A DNA stretch of 64,000 nucleotides, from NCBI RefSeq assembly GCF_001439925.1, contig NZ_LMBV01000005.1, forward strand, positions 222,722 to 286,721, read 5' to 3'. Under the pieces are notes generated by a model. It made no database searches, was not told the origin of the DNA, and was given only the letters and a program-made list of their open reading frames with translations. The DNA comes from Peribacillus muralis (GTDB lineage: Bacteria > Bacillota > Bacilli > Bacillales > DSM-1321). This document shows positions 35,446 to 45,689 of this stretch, piece after piece; within the stretch, counting starts at the first letter, position 1; every line of letters starts with the position of its first letter. Both the position numbers and the translations under genes were made by a program.

Positions 35446-35565
35446 ATTTTTTCCTCCTTGGTATATACATTGCCTTCATTGTACCATGATTTTTGCAAAT
35501 GGATGAATTTCGGAAATAAGGATAATAGTATCTATAAAAGCAAAGAGACGGCTGGAGGGATGGCA

Positions 35566-36069
35566 ATGTCTGTATCGAAAAAATATTTTTTGATGTTCCT
35601 GTTGTTGAGCGGTTTGATAGTTGGGTGCTCAAGTATTGAAAGGCAAACCGAAAAGGCAGTGAAAGCCGCCGAAGTCGCTTTTCGTGACGATGATAAACAG
35701 CCCAATGTGGAAGTGGGGCTTATCCACGTCTATTTGCCACGGGGATTCAAGGTGGAAGAAGAGGATGATAATAATGTGATTATCAAGCAAGCGGACAAGG
35801 CTTATTTATTATTTGTCAATCCAAATGAAAAAGAAGATAGCTCCGTATTATTTTTGGCGATAAAGAAACAAGCTGGTCAATACTTGGTCCTGCATTCATT
35901 TCAAAATGACGATAAATTCGGCTTTGTTTCGATAAAAGAATCAATGAAGGAAAAGTATGAGCTTGCCGTTGGGATCGGTGGAGTGAAGCTGACGACTGAA
36001 ACGGATAAGGACCGGCTGAAAAACGATGCGAAACAAATGATGGAGGTCGTATCATCCATACAACAATGA
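35566..36069 (+). CDS. Unrecognised small lipoprotein
   Basis: Lipoprotein of 167 residues. The signal peptide MSVSKKYF plus hydrophobic core ends in IVGC, with the lipidated Cys at residue 21. The mature part is charged and strand-rich (VEVGLIHVYLPRGFKVEEED, ADKAYLLFVNPNEK) with no known family I can name. The start is ATG at 35566 behind GGAGGG; the longer upstream frame has no ribosome site. It lies in front of ytpP, between ytoQ and the ytpPQ pair. Confidence 0.83.
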   Translation: MSVSKKYFLMFLLLSGLIVGCSSIERQTEKAVKAAEVAFRDDDKQPNVEVGLIHVYLPRGFKVEEEDDNNVIIKQADKAYLLFVNPNEKEDSSVLFLAIKKQAGQYLVLHSFQNDDKFGFVSIKESMKEKYELAVGIGGVKLTTETDKDRLKNDAKQMMEVVSSIQQ

Positions 36070-36173
36070 TAGAAAACTTGCTGTCGTTGAACCAATCCGT
36101 ATTAATGGTTGATTATTAGAAATTCTGGTATGATGAAGGTAAAAGGGCTAGTAAGAGCAGGAGGATCATTCAA

Positions 36174-36485
36174 ATGGAAAATTTAAAAACTGTAGACCAA
36201 TATGATGCATTGAAAAATGAAGGCAAACATATTTTCCTTTTTTCAGCAGCATGGTGTGTAGATTGCCGTGTAATCGAACCGTTCATGCCGGAGATTGAAC
36301 AGAAATTTCCTGATTTTACGTTCATTCATGTGGACCGCGATGAATTCATCGATGTCTGTGCAGCGAATGACGTATTCGGGATACCGAGTTTCATCGGTTA
36401 TGATAATGGTAAAGAGCTTGGCAGGTATGTGAGCAGGGATCGCAAAACACAAGAACAAATTGAGGAATTCATTCAATCATTATAA
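36174..36485 (+). CDS. ytpP: YtpP, thioredoxin-like protein
   Basis: Thioredoxin-fold protein of 103 residues. The active-site motif is WCVDC (Cys29 and Cys32) after the strand HIFLFSAA; the cis-proline loop is FGIPSFIGY. It corresponds to YtpP, a bacillithiol-era thioredoxin-like protein. Start ATG with CAGGAGG upstream. A terminator follows before ytpQ. Confidence 0.93.
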   Translation: MENLKTVDQYDALKNEGKHIFLFSAAWCVDCRVIEPFMPEIEQKFPDFTFIHVDRDEFIDVCAANDVFGIPSFIGYDNGKELGRYVSRDRKTQEQIEEFIQSL

Positions 36486-36487
36486 AT

Positions 36488-36515
36488 AAAATCCCCTTCT
36501 CGCTGGGGATTTTTT
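36488..36515 (+). terminator. Terminator between ytpP and ytpQ
   Basis: AAAATCCCC and GGGGATTTTT with an 8-base loop, a compact hairpin with a T run. Confidence 0.82.
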
Positions 36516-36536
36516 CAATGAAGAGGAGGGCCAATC

Positions 36537-37343
36537 ATGAAAATGGACAGCAAGAAGCTGAAAAATATTTTGCAGGAACGTTTGAAAGGTGATAACCGAG
36601 CATTCAAATTCGATAGCAAGCAAGATACGTTACGGGTTGAAAATGTGAATACAGGCAAGGGTATCGCCATCCAATTGGCTCCGGTAGTTGCCAATTATGA
36701 AAACGTAGCGGATAAGGCAATTGATGAAGTCACATATTACGTCGAAGAGGCCTTGAAGGTAATGGGGGAAGAACATAGTATGCAGGGCAAGGAGAAATCG
36801 ATCTTCCCGGTCATTCGTTCAACCTCCTTTCCAATGGAATCGGAAGAAGGAAATCCATTTCTATACGATGAGCATACGGCTGAAACCAGGGTTTTTTATG
36901 CACTCGATTTAGGGAAAACGTATCGACTGATAGACGAAAAGATGATTCAACGGGAAAATTGGCAGGGTGATAGAATCCGTGAAATTGCTTCTTTCAATGC
37001 TCGTTCGCTTTCCACTGCATTGAAGTCGGATATCGTCGCCGATAATACATTTTACTTTTTGAACACGAATGATGGATATGATGCAAGCAGGATCCTGAAT
37101 GAACCGTGGCTTCGGGAAATGAAGGATAAGATTAAGGGAACGATGGCTGTGGCCATTCCGCATCAAGATGTGATCATCATAGCCGATGTGAAGAATGATA
37201 CAGGATACGATATTCTAGCCCAAATGGCGATGAGCTTCTTTGCCAGCGGACATGTACCGATAACGGCATTATCATTTCTCTACGAGGATAATGAGTTGGA
37301 ACCCATTTTCATCCTGGGGAAAAACAAAAAGCGTGAACAATAA
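36537..37343 (+). CDS. ytpQ: YtpQ (DUF1444)
   Basis: Cytoplasmic protein of 268 residues of the DUF1444/YtpQ family. Motifs include [24 protein letters not shown], and [13 protein letters not shown], together with [13 protein letters not shown]. Start ATG with GAGGAGGG upstream. In B. subtilis ytpR follows; here a non-coding gap with hairpins comes next. Function unknown. Confidence 0.92.
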   Translation: MKMDSKKLKNILQERLKGDNRAFKFDSKQDTLRVENVNTGKGIAIQLAPVVANYENVADKAIDEVTYYVEEALKVMGEEHSMQGKEKSIFPVIRSTSFPMESEEGNPFLYDEHTAETRVFYALDLGKTYRLIDEKMIQRENWQGDRIREIASFNARSLSTALKSDIVADNTFYFLNTNDGYDASRILNEPWLREMKDKIKGTMAVAIPHQDVIIIADVKNDTGYDILAQMAMSFFASGHVPITALSFLYEDNELEPIFILGKNKKREQ

Positions 37344-37351
37344 AGCGCAGC

Positions 37352-37391
37352 AAACAAGACCGTGCTAAGTAGGCAGTGGTCTTGTTTTTTT
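37352..37391 (+). terminator. Terminator after ytpQ
   Basis: AAACAAGACC and GGTCTTGTTT form a 10-bp stem with a T run behind. Confidence 0.85.
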
Positions 37392-37481
37392 AGTTTAATA
37401 GAGTGGGAATAGGAAACCGTAAATGTTCATATTTGTTTTTATACGAGTTTGGAAATATCTAAAAAATAAGCGATAACCCAC

Positions 37482-37514
37482 AAAACACCGTTCGGTCTCA
37501 ACGAACGGTGTTTT
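37482..37514. terminator. Second strong hairpin downstream of ytpQ
   Basis: AAAACACCGTTCG and CGAACGGTGTTTT form a perfect 13-bp stem with a 7-base loop. It stands 90 bases beyond the ytpQ terminator with no gene between them. Confidence 0.75.
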
Positions 37515-37818
37515 ATAGGTTTCAGTACTAATATGGCCGATTTCGGGGCTGCATCAAAACTTAATCTCTTTGTAAACGCGATTTAACAGCGGTGTTTTAT
37601 TTAAATAGTAGACTAGGGGCTTAAGTTATCTAGAGGTGTTAGGTTTAAACTCTTTTTAAAAGGGGTTTAATAGGATAGTTAGGGGAAATACGCAGAGTCT
37701 GTTACGAATCGGATAAAAAAGTAGATGGAAATTCCAATTTAGCTTAAATTTTCTCGATATTTTTAAAATAACTGGTAGAATTAGTTACATAACTATAGAT
37801 GTAGAAAGAGTGATAGGT

Positions 37819-40668
37819 TTGAAATGGCTAAATAAGATGAAAAAATGGTTCCAAGCAGAAGAAATTATTGAAATCGAAGAAATAATCATAGATGAACCAC
37901 TTGATGAAGAAACATTAAGAAATATGGATTTTTCGAAGGTTGCCAAGGCAAAGAAGGAAGAAATAAAAGTATACAACCAAACAGTGGAAAAAATGTCCCA
38001 GACGGTGGATCCGGACACGAAAATCCTGTTTCAATATCCAAAAGGGCAATTCAAGTTTCCGCTCATTCCTGACCAGGAACAAAACAAAAGGAATCCCAGG
38101 GAAAGAAAACAGGAGAATCGCGAACAAAAGCAAGGAGACAGGAAGAAAGAAGCGAGAAGGCCAGTAAGAGATACAGAACCAAAGAGAAGAAGCTCCGAGC
38201 GCGACTCAAAGCCAAAATTGAGAAGCGTCGACCGGGAGCAACAAGCTAAAATCGTCCCGTCGAATACACCATTCCGACCAACGGAAATTCCTTCACCCAT
38301 TTATGGTTTTCGTCGTCCGGAAAAAAAGATAATCGCTTCTGAGGAAATTGTCGAGTATGAATTGGAAAGCAAGCTCCCTGTTCTTAAAAAAGAAGACCTT
38401 GTTAAAGATATTCCAATGTTAAATGCTGAAATTGCCAAGGAAGCTTTCAATGAGGAAAAGACGGAAGAACCTGCCGTTCTTATCCCAGAACAAACGTATG
38501 AAAAAGCGGAAGAATCGGAGGTACCCGCTTTTTTTCGTAAACAAGCGATCACGGCCCAGCCCGAAGAAGCATTAGGCAAGCCTGCATTGGAAACAAGCGA
38601 GGATGTATCGGAACAGGTTGATTTTGGACGGGAGGTTGCGGTATCCATCTTGGAGGAGGCTCATGAGGCAACCCCTGAAGTCTTGGCAATTCCTCGGGAA
38701 GCTGATAGTGTAGGAGCCATTCAATCGGTCGATGATCGAGAAACTGATCCAAAAAGCGAACCAGCAGCGATTCAGGAAGAACAGCCTAAACGTCCGAAAA
38801 AGCATATGCCGTTTAATGTGATGATGCTAAAGCAAGATCGGGAAAAAAACGAGTTCATCAATAAAATGAAATCGGAAAAAAAAAGCCTTGATTCGGAAAG
38901 GGCAGTAGGATCATACAAGCAGGATCCTTTAATGAATGCGGAAGTAAGCCAAGCAACACCAGCTATTCCCGAAATGAAGCCTGAGGAAAACCAGGATGTA
39001 TCCAGGAAGGCCGATCCGGTCATTCATGAACCTTCACATTCGGAGGAGGCTAAAACCGCTTTCGGAACGTTTGCCGCCCCAGAAGAAGCCGGTGCTCCCG
39101 ATATCGGTTCGAGTCCTGTCCTTGAAAGTCACAGCGAAGAAACTCCCATTTCGCAAATGTGCAAGCAAGAAGCAGCTTTATCAAACACCGGAGCACAAGC
39201 CGCACCGAGCGAAGCAGAGGGGTTTTTTGGTGCAGTGGAAGTCGATGATAATCCGTACTATGTGTTTCCCGATATCGGGCTGCTGACACCTCCTACTTAT
39301 GCTGTGCATGATGATGAGTGGCTTGAGGAACAGACATCATTACTGGATGAAACGTTGAAAAATTTCAATGTCAGGGCCAAGGTTGTCAATGTAACCCAAG
39401 GACCGGCAGTAACGCGTTTCGAGGTGCATCCTGAACCGGGCGTCAAGGTGAATAAGGTGACGAATCTAATGGATGACATCAAATTAAGCCTTGCCGCCCA
39501 AGATATGAGGATGGAAGCACCGATTCCAGGTAAACATACAATTGGCATCGAGATTCCGAACAGGAAAAGCAAGCCTGTATTCTTGCGTGAGGTTTTGGAG
39601 AGCACTGAATTCCAAGAGCACGAATCACCGCTTACGGTGGCTTTGGGGCTCGATATATCCGGACAGCCGATCATCACAGATCTGAGAAAGATGCCGCACG
39701 GGTTGATTGCCGGCCAAACCGGATCGGGGAAAAGTGTCTGCATCAATACGATGCTGGTCAGCTTGCTGTATAAAGCGACACCGCAGGAGCTGAAATTGCT
39801 GTTAATCGATCCGAAAATGGTCGAGCTTGCTCCATATAATCGAATCCCGCATTTGGTCAGTCCTGTCATAACCGATGTGAAGGCAGCCACGGCTGCGCTT
39901 AAATGGGCGGTAGAGGAGATGGAACGACGCTATGAATTGTTTGTGCATGCAGGCGTCCGTGATATCAGCCGCTTCAATGACCAAGCGGAGAAAGCCGGTC
40001 AATATGCCAATAAGCTGCCTTATATTCTGGTGATCATCGACGAGCTTGCGGATCTGATGATGATGTCACCGGCTGATGTTGAGGAAGCGATTTGCCGGAT
40101 TGCTCAAAAGGCCCGCGCCTGTGGGATACACTTGATTGTGGCAACACAGAGGCCTTCGGTAGATGTGATAACCGGTTTGATCAAGGCGAATATCCCGACT
40201 AGGATCGCTTTTTCCGTATCTTCACAAGTCGATTCCCGCACGATCATCGATAGCGGCGGAGCGGAAAAATTGCTTGGAAGAGGAGATATGCTTTTCGCCG
40301 AAAACGGTTCTTCAAAAACGGTGCGCCTGCAGGGGACGTTTGTCAGCGATGAAGAAATCGACCAAGTCGTCAATCATGTTAAGCTGGAGCAGCAACCGAA
40401 ATATCTTTTCGAGCAGGAAGATTTGCTGAAAGTAGCACAGGTCACGGAGGATGCGGACGAACTGTTTTTTGAGGCATGTGAATTTGTCGTGAGCCAGCAG
40501 GCTGCATCAGCATCGAGTGTCCAAAGGCGCTTTCGAGTCGGTTATAACCGTGCATCACGCCTGATAGAAATGATGGAGAAACAAGGGGTCGTTTCTGAAT
40601 CCCGAGGATCAAGACCGAGGGACGTATTGATCACTGAGGAAGAACTGGAATTTTTACATGTTAATTAA
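37819..40668 (+). CDS. sftA: SftA-type DNA translocase (YtpS)
   Basis: FtsK/SpoIIIE-family DNA pump of 949 residues, matching B. subtilis SftA (YtpS): soluble, without N-terminal membrane helices. It helps to clear chromosomes from the closing septum. A long charged linker occupies about residues 50-480 (rich in Glu, Lys, Arg and Pro). The motor domain follows with AGQTGSGKSV near residue 632 and VIIDELADLMMM near residue 740. The C-terminal gamma winged helix contains RRFRVGYNRASRLIEMM. The start chosen is TTG at 37819; GTG at 37810 is possible, adding three residues. Next is murC, as in B. subtilis. Confidence 0.93.
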   Translation: MKWLNKMKKWFQAEEIIEIEEIIIDEPLDEETLRNMDFSKVAKAKKEEIKVYNQTVEKMSQTVDPDTKILFQYPKGQFKFPLIPDQEQNKRNPRERKQENREQKQGDRKKEARRPVRDTEPKRRSSERDSKPKLRSVDREQQAKIVPSNTPFRPTEIPSPIYGFRRPEKKIIASEEIVEYELESKLPVLKKEDLVKDIPMLNAEIAKEAFNEEKTEEPAVLIPEQTYEKAEESEVPAFFRKQAITAQPEEALGKPALETSEDVSEQVDFGREVAVSILEEAHEATPEVLAIPREADSVGAIQSVDDRETDPKSEPAAIQEEQPKRPKKHMPFNVMMLKQDREKNEFINKMKSEKKSLDSERAVGSYKQDPLMNAEVSQATPAIPEMKPEENQDVSRKADPVIHEPSHSEEAKTAFGTFAAPEEAGAPDIGSSPVLESHSEETPISQMCKQEAALSNTGAQAAPSEAEGFFGAVEVDDNPYYVFPDIGLLTPPTYAVHDDEWLEEQTSLLDETLKNFNVRAKVVNVTQGPAVTRFEVHPEPGVKVNKVTNLMDDIKLSLAAQDMRMEAPIPGKHTIGIEIPNRKSKPVFLREVLESTEFQEHESPLTVALGLDISGQPIITDLRKMPHGLIAGQTGSGKSVCINTMLVSLLYKATPQELKLLLIDPKMVELAPYNRIPHLVSPVITDVKAATAALKWAVEEMERRYELFVHAGVRDISRFNDQAEKAGQYANKLPYILVIIDELADLMMMSPADVEEAICRIAQKARACGIHLIVATQRPSVDVITGLIKANIPTRIAFSVSSQVDSRTIIDSGGAEKLLGRGDMLFAENGSSKTVRLQGTFVSDEEIDQVVNHVKLEQQPKYLFEQEDLLKVAQVTEDADELFFEACEFVVSQQAASASSVQRRFRVGYNRASRLIEMMEKQGVVSESRGSRPRDVLITEEELEFLHVN

Positions 40669-41063
40669 AGCCTCTTTTCGTAAAGATTGTTGTTTATGAT
40701 ACGCAACTATTTACGGTTGATTGAAGAGGAAATCAACAACAACGCATTACTTGGTGAGTAGCAACAAAGTATCGAAAACAACCTATTTAAAAGAACCGAT
40801 TAAAAGGAAATTGTATATAATGTGAAGGGATTAAAGCTGTCGTTATCCCCTTAATTGAAGGAAAACCCAATGTTTTGATAAATTGGCATCTGCCTGACAT
40901 GGATGAATGAATAAAAAAGTGATATAATAGTTTTTTGTTGATAATGATTGATAAAAAACCTATGAAGAGATTGCGTTTCTGACAAGTCTCGTAATGAAAA
41001 AAACAAATAAAAGATGACGTCATATACTGTCGTACAGGTAGACGATTGGTGGAGGTTCGCTTT
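40669..41063. other. Intergenic stretch sftA-murC
   Basis: 395 bases, AT-rich. A small hairpin (GTTGATT...AATCAAC) at about 40716-40738 and a TATAAT at 40923-40928 with no good -35 are the only visible signals. No gene seen. Confidence 0.5.
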
Positions 41064-42368
41064 ATGACTGCTTACCATTTTGTGGGAATTAAAGGGTCGG
41101 GTATGAGTGCACTTGCACAAATACTGCATGATATGAATATTGAAGTGCAAGGTTCCGACTATGAAAAAGAATTTTTTACACAATTGGCATTAGAAAAAGC
41201 CGGGATTAAAATCCTTCCTTTCAATGAGGAAAATATACAACCTGGAATGACCATCATTGCAGGGAATGCGTTCCCGGATACTCATCCGGAAATCGTCAAG
41301 GCAAAGGAGCTTGATTTGCCGATCATCCGTTATCACCGTTTCCTTGGTGATTTCATGAAAAACTATATTAGTGTGGCTGTTACGGGAGCGCATGGTAAAA
41401 CATCGACGACCGGCTTGCTGGCCCATGTAATGGGCGGAGTTAAACCGACATCCTTTTTGATTGGGGATGGAACAGGTAAAGGGATCGTGAATTCAGATTA
41501 CTTCGCTTTCGAAGCATGTGAATATCGCCGTCATTTCCTTTCTTATTATCCGGATTATGCGATTATGACGAATATTGATTTTGATCATCCAGATTATTAC
41601 GCCAATGTCGAAGATGTGTTCGAGGCCTTCCAATCGATGGCCCTTCAAGTCAACAAAGGCATTATTGCGTGCGGCGATGATGAACATTTACCACATATTC
41701 AGGCAAAAGTACCAGTTATTTTTTACGGATTTGCAGAAGGAAATGATTTTCAAGCGAAAAACGTTTCCGTCACTCCGGATGGCACTACTTTTGATGTGCA
41801 TGTAAGGAACACTTACTATGATACATTCTCCATTCCTACTTTTGGAAAGCATAATGTGTTGAATGCACTTGGTGTTATTGCACTTTGTAAATATGAAAAC
41901 TTGGATACGGAAGCCGTGAAAGCCCAATTGCTGACTTTTGGCGGAGTGAAGCGCCGGTTCTCCGAAAAGGAAATTGGAAGCCAGATCATCATTGATGATT
42001 ATGCGCACCATCCGACTGAAATTTCGGCAACTGTTGACTCAGCACGTCAAAAATATCCAGAGCGTCAAGTTGTAGCTGTATTCCAGCCGCATACTTTCTC
42101 AAGAACGCAAGCATTTCTGGATGAATTCGCCGATAGTTTGAATTTGGCCGACAAAGTATACTTATGTGAAATTTTTGGTTCTGCTCGCGAAAACCAAGGG
42201 AAATTATCGATCGAAGACCTTCAAGAGAAAATTCCTGGTGCCGAGCTGATTACGGAAAACTCCACTTCAATATTGCAAAATCATGAAAACAGTGTCGTGT
42301 TATTCATGGGCGCGGGGGACATTCAAAAGTTCCAAGCAGCCTACGAGCATTCACTGCAGGTGAAATAA
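41064..42368 (+). CDS. murC: UDP-N-acetylmuramate--L-alanine ligase
   Basis: MurC, 434 residues, adds L-alanine to UDP-MurNAc in peptidoglycan synthesis. The N-terminal UDP pocket reads [12 protein letters not shown], the ATP loop [10 protein letters not shown] lies near residue 110, and [12 protein letters not shown] and FQPHTFSRT are the conserved C-terminal motifs. The start chosen is ATG at 41064 behind GGTGGAGG; the GTG at 41046 falls in that site. Between sftA and ytxG, as in B. subtilis, apart from an inserted ampS. Confidence 0.97.
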   Translation: MTAYHFVGIKGSGMSALAQILHDMNIEVQGSDYEKEFFTQLALEKAGIKILPFNEENIQPGMTIIAGNAFPDTHPEIVKAKELDLPIIRYHRFLGDFMKNYISVAVTGAHGKTSTTGLLAHVMGGVKPTSFLIGDGTGKGIVNSDYFAFEACEYRRHFLSYYPDYAIMTNIDFDHPDYYANVEDVFEAFQSMALQVNKGIIACGDDEHLPHIQAKVPVIFYGFAEGNDFQAKNVSVTPDGTTFDVHVRNTYYDTFSIPTFGKHNVLNALGVIALCKYENLDTEAVKAQLLTFGGVKRRFSEKEIGSQIIIDDYAHHPTEISATVDSARQKYPERQVVAVFQPHTFSRTQAFLDEFADSLNLADKVYLCEIFGSARENQGKLSIEDLQEKIPGAELITENSTSILQNHENSVVLFMGAGDIQKFQAAYEHSLQVK

Positions 42369-42373
42369 AAAAG

Positions 42374-42412
42374 AAAAACGATCGATCCCTGAGCGGGGTC
42401 GATCGTTTTTTT
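42374..42412. terminator. Terminator murC/ampS
   Basis: AAAAACGATCGATCCC against GGGGTCGATCGTTTTTTT around a short loop, between convergent genes, with runs on both sides. Confidence 0.88.
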
Positions 42413-42420
42413 GATGCTGT

Positions 42421-43533
42421 TTATTTTAAATTTTCTGGATTTAAATCTTCCAGTTCAGGTAAAACAAAGCGCCCGTCCTTTCGGATCAAGACATCATCGA
42501 AGTGGATTTCCCCTCCGCCGTATTCCGGGCGTTGAATATTGACCAGATCCCAGTGGATGTCCGAGTGGTTGCCATTAAAGGCATCATCATAGCATTGTCC
42601 CGGAGTGAAATGAAAACTTCCATCAATTTTTTCATCAAAGAGGATATCTTGCATCGGGTGTAGAATATAAGGATTTACACCAATTGCAAATTCACCGACA
42701 TATCTTGCGCCCTCATCCGTGTCAAAAATTTTGTTGATGCGCTGTGTATCATTGGCAATCGCTTCAACGATTTTTCCATCTTTGAAGGTCAACTTCACGT
42801 TTTCAAACGTAAAACCCTGATATGGTGACGGAGTATTATACGAAATCACTCCATTGATGCTATCCTTCACAGGAGCTGTATATACTTCACCGTCAGGAAT
42901 GTTCAGCTCACCTGCACATTTAATGGCTTTAATGTCTTTGATGGAGAAGGTTAGGTCCGTCCCGGGCCCGGTAATGCGGACCTTATCCGTCTTATCCATC
43001 AATTCAACAAGGCTGTCCATGGCTGAGCTCATTTTGCCATAGTCGAGGTTACAGACTTCGAAATAAAAATCTTCGAAAGCTTCTGTACTCATTTTGGCCA
43101 ACTGGGCCATGGAATTTGTTGGGTAGCGAAGCACGACCCATTTCGTTTTTGGCACGCGGATATTTCTATGTACTTTGCCGACTGTTTGTCCATGGATGGC
43201 CATCTTCTCTGGAGGAACATCGGATTGTTCATTGATATTATCCCCGGCGCGAAGCCCGATATAAGCATCCATCTGGCTCATTACATTTGCTTCAAACTCA
43301 CCCATCATCTTGTATTGTTCTTCTTTGGCACCCACCAGCAGGGCACGATCCACTTGGTGGTCCTTTAAAAGGACGAATGGGTAACCACCTGCTTCATAGG
43401 CTTCATTCACAAGGGCATTAACAAGTTCACGCTGCAACCCAAAGTTTTCGATCAAGATTTTTTCACCTTTTTGAAGCTTCACTGAATAATTGATTAAGTT
43501 TTTGGCCAAAGTTTTAATTCTGGGATCTTTCAT
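42421..43533 (-). CDS. ampS: M29-family aminopeptidase (AmpS-like)
   Basis: Metallo-aminopeptidase of 370 residues of the M29 (thermophilic aminopeptidase) family. The C-terminal metal segment HSDIHWDLVNIQRPEYGG and EIHFDDVLIRKDG hold the His, Asp and Glu ligands, and PYILHPMQDILFDEK-type text precedes it. Start ATG with ATGGAGGT upstream. It is on the opposite strand to its neighbours and so lies as an insertion in the murC-ytxG run relative to B. subtilis as I remember it. Confidence 0.93.
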   Translation of the reverse strand: MKDPRIKTLAKNLINYSVKLQKGEKILIENFGLQRELVNALVNEAYEAGGYPFVLLKDHQVDRALLVGAKEEQYKMMGEFEANVMSQMDAYIGLRAGDNINEQSDVPPEKMAIHGQTVGKVHRNIRVPKTKWVVLRYPTNSMAQLAKMSTEAFEDFYFEVCNLDYGKMSSAMDSLVELMDKTDKVRITGPGTDLTFSIKDIKAIKCAGELNIPDGEVYTAPVKDSINGVISYNTPSPYQGFTFENVKLTFKDGKIVEAIANDTQRINKIFDTDEGARYVGEFAIGVNPYILHPMQDILFDEKIDGSFHFTPGQCYDDAFNGNHSDIHWDLVNIQRPEYGGGEIHFDDVLIRKDGRFVLPELEDLNPENLK

Positions 43534-43759
43534 AAAAATACCTCCATTGTTTAAATTCGACTTATCTTACTATCATACCCGATTTCCTGCCATAAGTGTC
43601 CATATAGATTTCAATGAAGGAACTGGATGTAGACAACAATATTTCCAGATTAGGGTTTGGTAGGGTATATTGAAAAAATAAATACGTTTATAATGGATGG
43701 GGAAGGGGTAATTAAGAACTATCAGTCAATAAATAAGTCGATTTTTCGGAGGTGTTCCA

Positions 43760-44269
43760 ATGGAGATTATTTTATACGTAAGTGCTGCCGTTGCAGCAAT
43801 CGCTTTCTTGGTCCTTGTTATTTTCCTAACGAAGGTACTGACATCACTGCAAGCCACCCTGGACAGTGTGGCCCGGACGCTGACAGGGCTTGAGAGCCAA
43901 ATGCAGGGCATCACGCTCGAAACTACTCAGCTATTACATAAAACGAATACGTTGGCTGAAGATCTGCAGCATAAGTCAGAAAACCTGAACTCAGTGGTTG
44001 ATGCTGTGAAGGATGTAGGGACATCCATCTCTAGCTTTAATTCTTCAGTCCAAAAGGTTTCCAATAAAGTTCAGGCTGAGATTGATAATAACCAAGAAAG
44101 AATTTCACAAATTGTTCAATGGAGTAACGTAGCTTTAGAGATCCGGGACAAATGGAAGGCTAGAAGCAAGCAGGCCGCCCCGTCTCCAGCCGAAAGAGCA
44201 GAGCTGGAACGGATAGAACTGGAAACAGATGACCTGCCTAAAAAAAGGTTTTTACGTTCTAGATCATAA
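43760..44269 (+). CDS. ytxG: YtxG, DUF948 general-stress-type protein
   Basis: Protein of 169 residues with one N-terminal membrane segment (about residues 3-27) and a long coiled coil after it (LTSLQATLDSVARTLTGLES and QLLHKTNTLAEDLQHKSENL, heptad-like). This is the DUF948 layout of YtxG, a SigB/SigH-controlled protein in B. subtilis. Start ATG with CGGAGGTG upstream. First gene of ytxG-ytxH-(ytxJ). Confidence 0.92.
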   Translation: MEIILYVSAAVAAIAFLVLVIFLTKVLTSLQATLDSVARTLTGLESQMQGITLETTQLLHKTNTLAEDLQHKSENLNSVVDAVKDVGTSISSFNSSVQKVSNKVQAEIDNNQERISQIVQWSNVALEIRDKWKARSKQAAPSPAERAELERIELETDDLPKKRFLRSRS

Positions 44270-44316
44270 AATCTAGTTAATCAAAAATAATCCGAAAATT
44301 GAGAGGGGAATGTATT

Positions 44317-44889
44317 ATGACTCAAAAAGAATATCCGACAAAGGACTATCAAAAAACGTATGAGGACGAACGCGACTCAATCAATTCGAAAGACTTTATG
44401 ATTGGCGCCTTGATCGGCGGGATGATCGGAGCGGCAACAGCATTGTTCATGGCTCCGAAAACAGGCAAGGAATTAAGGAATGATTTCAATGAACAAGCTA
44501 AAAACATAACCGAGAAAACCGAAAAATTAAGACAAACGGCAATGGAAAAAGGCACGGTTCTTGCTGATACTGCCAAAGAAAAAACAACTTCCGTTACGGA
44601 AATCGTTTCTAATAAGTCATCCGATATCGTCAATAAAGTGAAAAGCTTAAAGTCGGTAAAAGAAAACGGTGACGCGGCTGATGATACGACAAATTCGAGC
44701 AACAAGGATATTGATGTAACGGGAACGTCCGATTCTCCAATCGTTTCTGTCGAAACCAATTTTGTGAACGGCAATGATGCTGAAAACAAACCTGCCGATC
44801 CTACAAGTGGCAACAAAAACACCGCGAAATTGAAACTTGATGAAGCGAAAAAGGCGTTTGATGAAACGGAGAATAAATTAAAGAAATAA
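44317..44889 (+). CDS. ytxH: YtxH-type membrane-anchored protein
   Basis: Protein of 190 residues. A glycine-rich membrane segment FMIGALIGGMIGAATALFMA is followed by PKTGKELR, the YtxH domain signature, and a long charged tail with helices. Start ATG at 44317 behind GAGAGGGG; an in-frame upstream ATG (44299) has no ribosome site. It is 47 bases behind ytxG. The tail is longer than in YtxH from B. subtilis as I recall it. Confidence 0.9.
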   Translation: MTQKEYPTKDYQKTYEDERDSINSKDFMIGALIGGMIGAATALFMAPKTGKELRNDFNEQAKNITEKTEKLRQTAMEKGTVLADTAKEKTTSVTEIVSNKSSDIVNKVKSLKSVKENGDAADDTTNSSNKDIDVTGTSDSPIVSVETNFVNGNDAENKPADPTSGNKNTAKLKLDEAKKAFDETENKLKK

Positions 44890-44940
44890 TCTCCAAACTC
44901 TTTCATCCCTTCAAGGGTGAAGAGGCAACGGTACAATAAT

Positions 44941-44980
44941 AAGGCGGTGAAGTGCTCCGATGGCTTCATCGCCTTTTTGA
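44941..44980 (+). terminator. Hairpin between ytxH and ytxJ
   Basis: AAGGCGGTGAAG against CTTCATCGCCTT, a 12-bp stem with one G-T pair, then TTTGATG. Confidence 0.7.
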
Positions 44981-45016
44981 TGATACAATTCATAGAGCCA
45001 AGGAAAGGGGACTAAA

Positions 45017-45346
45017 ATGATGACCATATCCAAAATCGAAACAGAAGAACAATTCAATGAGCTAGTAAAAGAGGATACATTCCTTTTATTCAAGCATAGT
45101 GTAACTTGCCCGGTCAGTGCTGAAGCGTATGAACAATACGAAAAGTATATTGCAGCAAATGAACAGCTTAAGACGGCCTATTTATCCGTTCAGGGGGCTC
45201 GCCCGCTTTCCAATCATGTGGCAGAAACCTTCGATATCAAGCATCAATCACCCCAAGCCATCCTTTTTAAAAAGGGAAAACCGGTGTGGAATGAATCTCA
45301 TTGGCGAATTACATATGATTCATTGAGCAAGGCAATCACTGAATGA
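45017..45346 (+). CDS. ytxJ: YtxJ, bacillithiol-system redox protein
   Basis: Thioredoxin-fold protein of 109 residues of the YtxJ family (monothiol bacilliredoxin type). The active Cys sits in HSVTCPVSAEAY near residue 33 and is not followed by a second Cys. The cis-proline region QSPQAILFKKG is typical. Start ATG at 45017 with AAAGGGG upstream. Closes the ytx group and is followed by a strong hairpin, then the repeat island. Confidence 0.92.
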   Translation: MMTISKIETEEQFNELVKEDTFLLFKHSVTCPVSAEAYEQYEKYIAANEQLKTAYLSVQGARPLSNHVAETFDIKHQSPQAILFKKGKPVWNESHWRITYDSLSKAITE

Positions 45347-45367
45347 TGGATAAGGGCGAAAATAAAA

Positions 45368-45432
45368 AATAAAAAAGTACCCTATAGAATAGACCCTATG
45401 AAAAAGTCTATCTTGTAGGGTCCTTTTTTTTA
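45368..45432 (+). terminator. Terminator after ytxJ
   Basis: ACCCTATA...AATAGAC against GTCTAT...TGTAGGGT, a long stem with small bulges, followed by eight T residues. Confidence 0.82.
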
Positions 45433-45446
45433 GATAGAATTTCTTT

Positions 45447-45610
45447 TGCTCAGAGTTTGGGATGTTATGGACTTCGACCGTTTCGTTGCACTGCGGGCAC
45501 TTAGCTTTATAGAGGCGGTCCGTGAGCCTCCCCTTGCTTTCTCACGTAGACGCGCATTTCCCGCAGGGGTGACGCACCCTTGTTCCACTCCACTTTGCGT
45601 GAAAACGGAT
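45447..45610 (+). repeat. Dispersed repeat, copy 1 (edge copy)
   Basis: Contains CTCAGAGTTTGGG, then GACCGTTTCGTTGCACTGCG, and ends near TTCCACTCCACTTTGCGTGA. The same landmarks occur in copies 2 and 3, in the same orientation and similar spacing. Copy 1 is the most divergent. Confidence 0.65.
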
Positions 45611-45689
45611 CCCGATTGTCAGAAACGGTACAAAAAACATCTGAAAAGCGCAATTTCTATGAGAAACTCCTCAAATTAGTAGCAAAGCC

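Larger units (their letters stand above)
37344..37818. other. Gap where ytpR would be expected
   Basis: 475 bases with two hairpins (37352-37391 and 37482-37514) and no gene. The remainder is AT-rich; no remnant of a tRNA-binding (YtpR) domain could be read in any frame. Confidence 0.6.

Noticed and set aside
37568..37583. TGTAAACGCGATTT as a second cre site
   Set aside because: Two mismatches in conserved positions and no promoter at that place.
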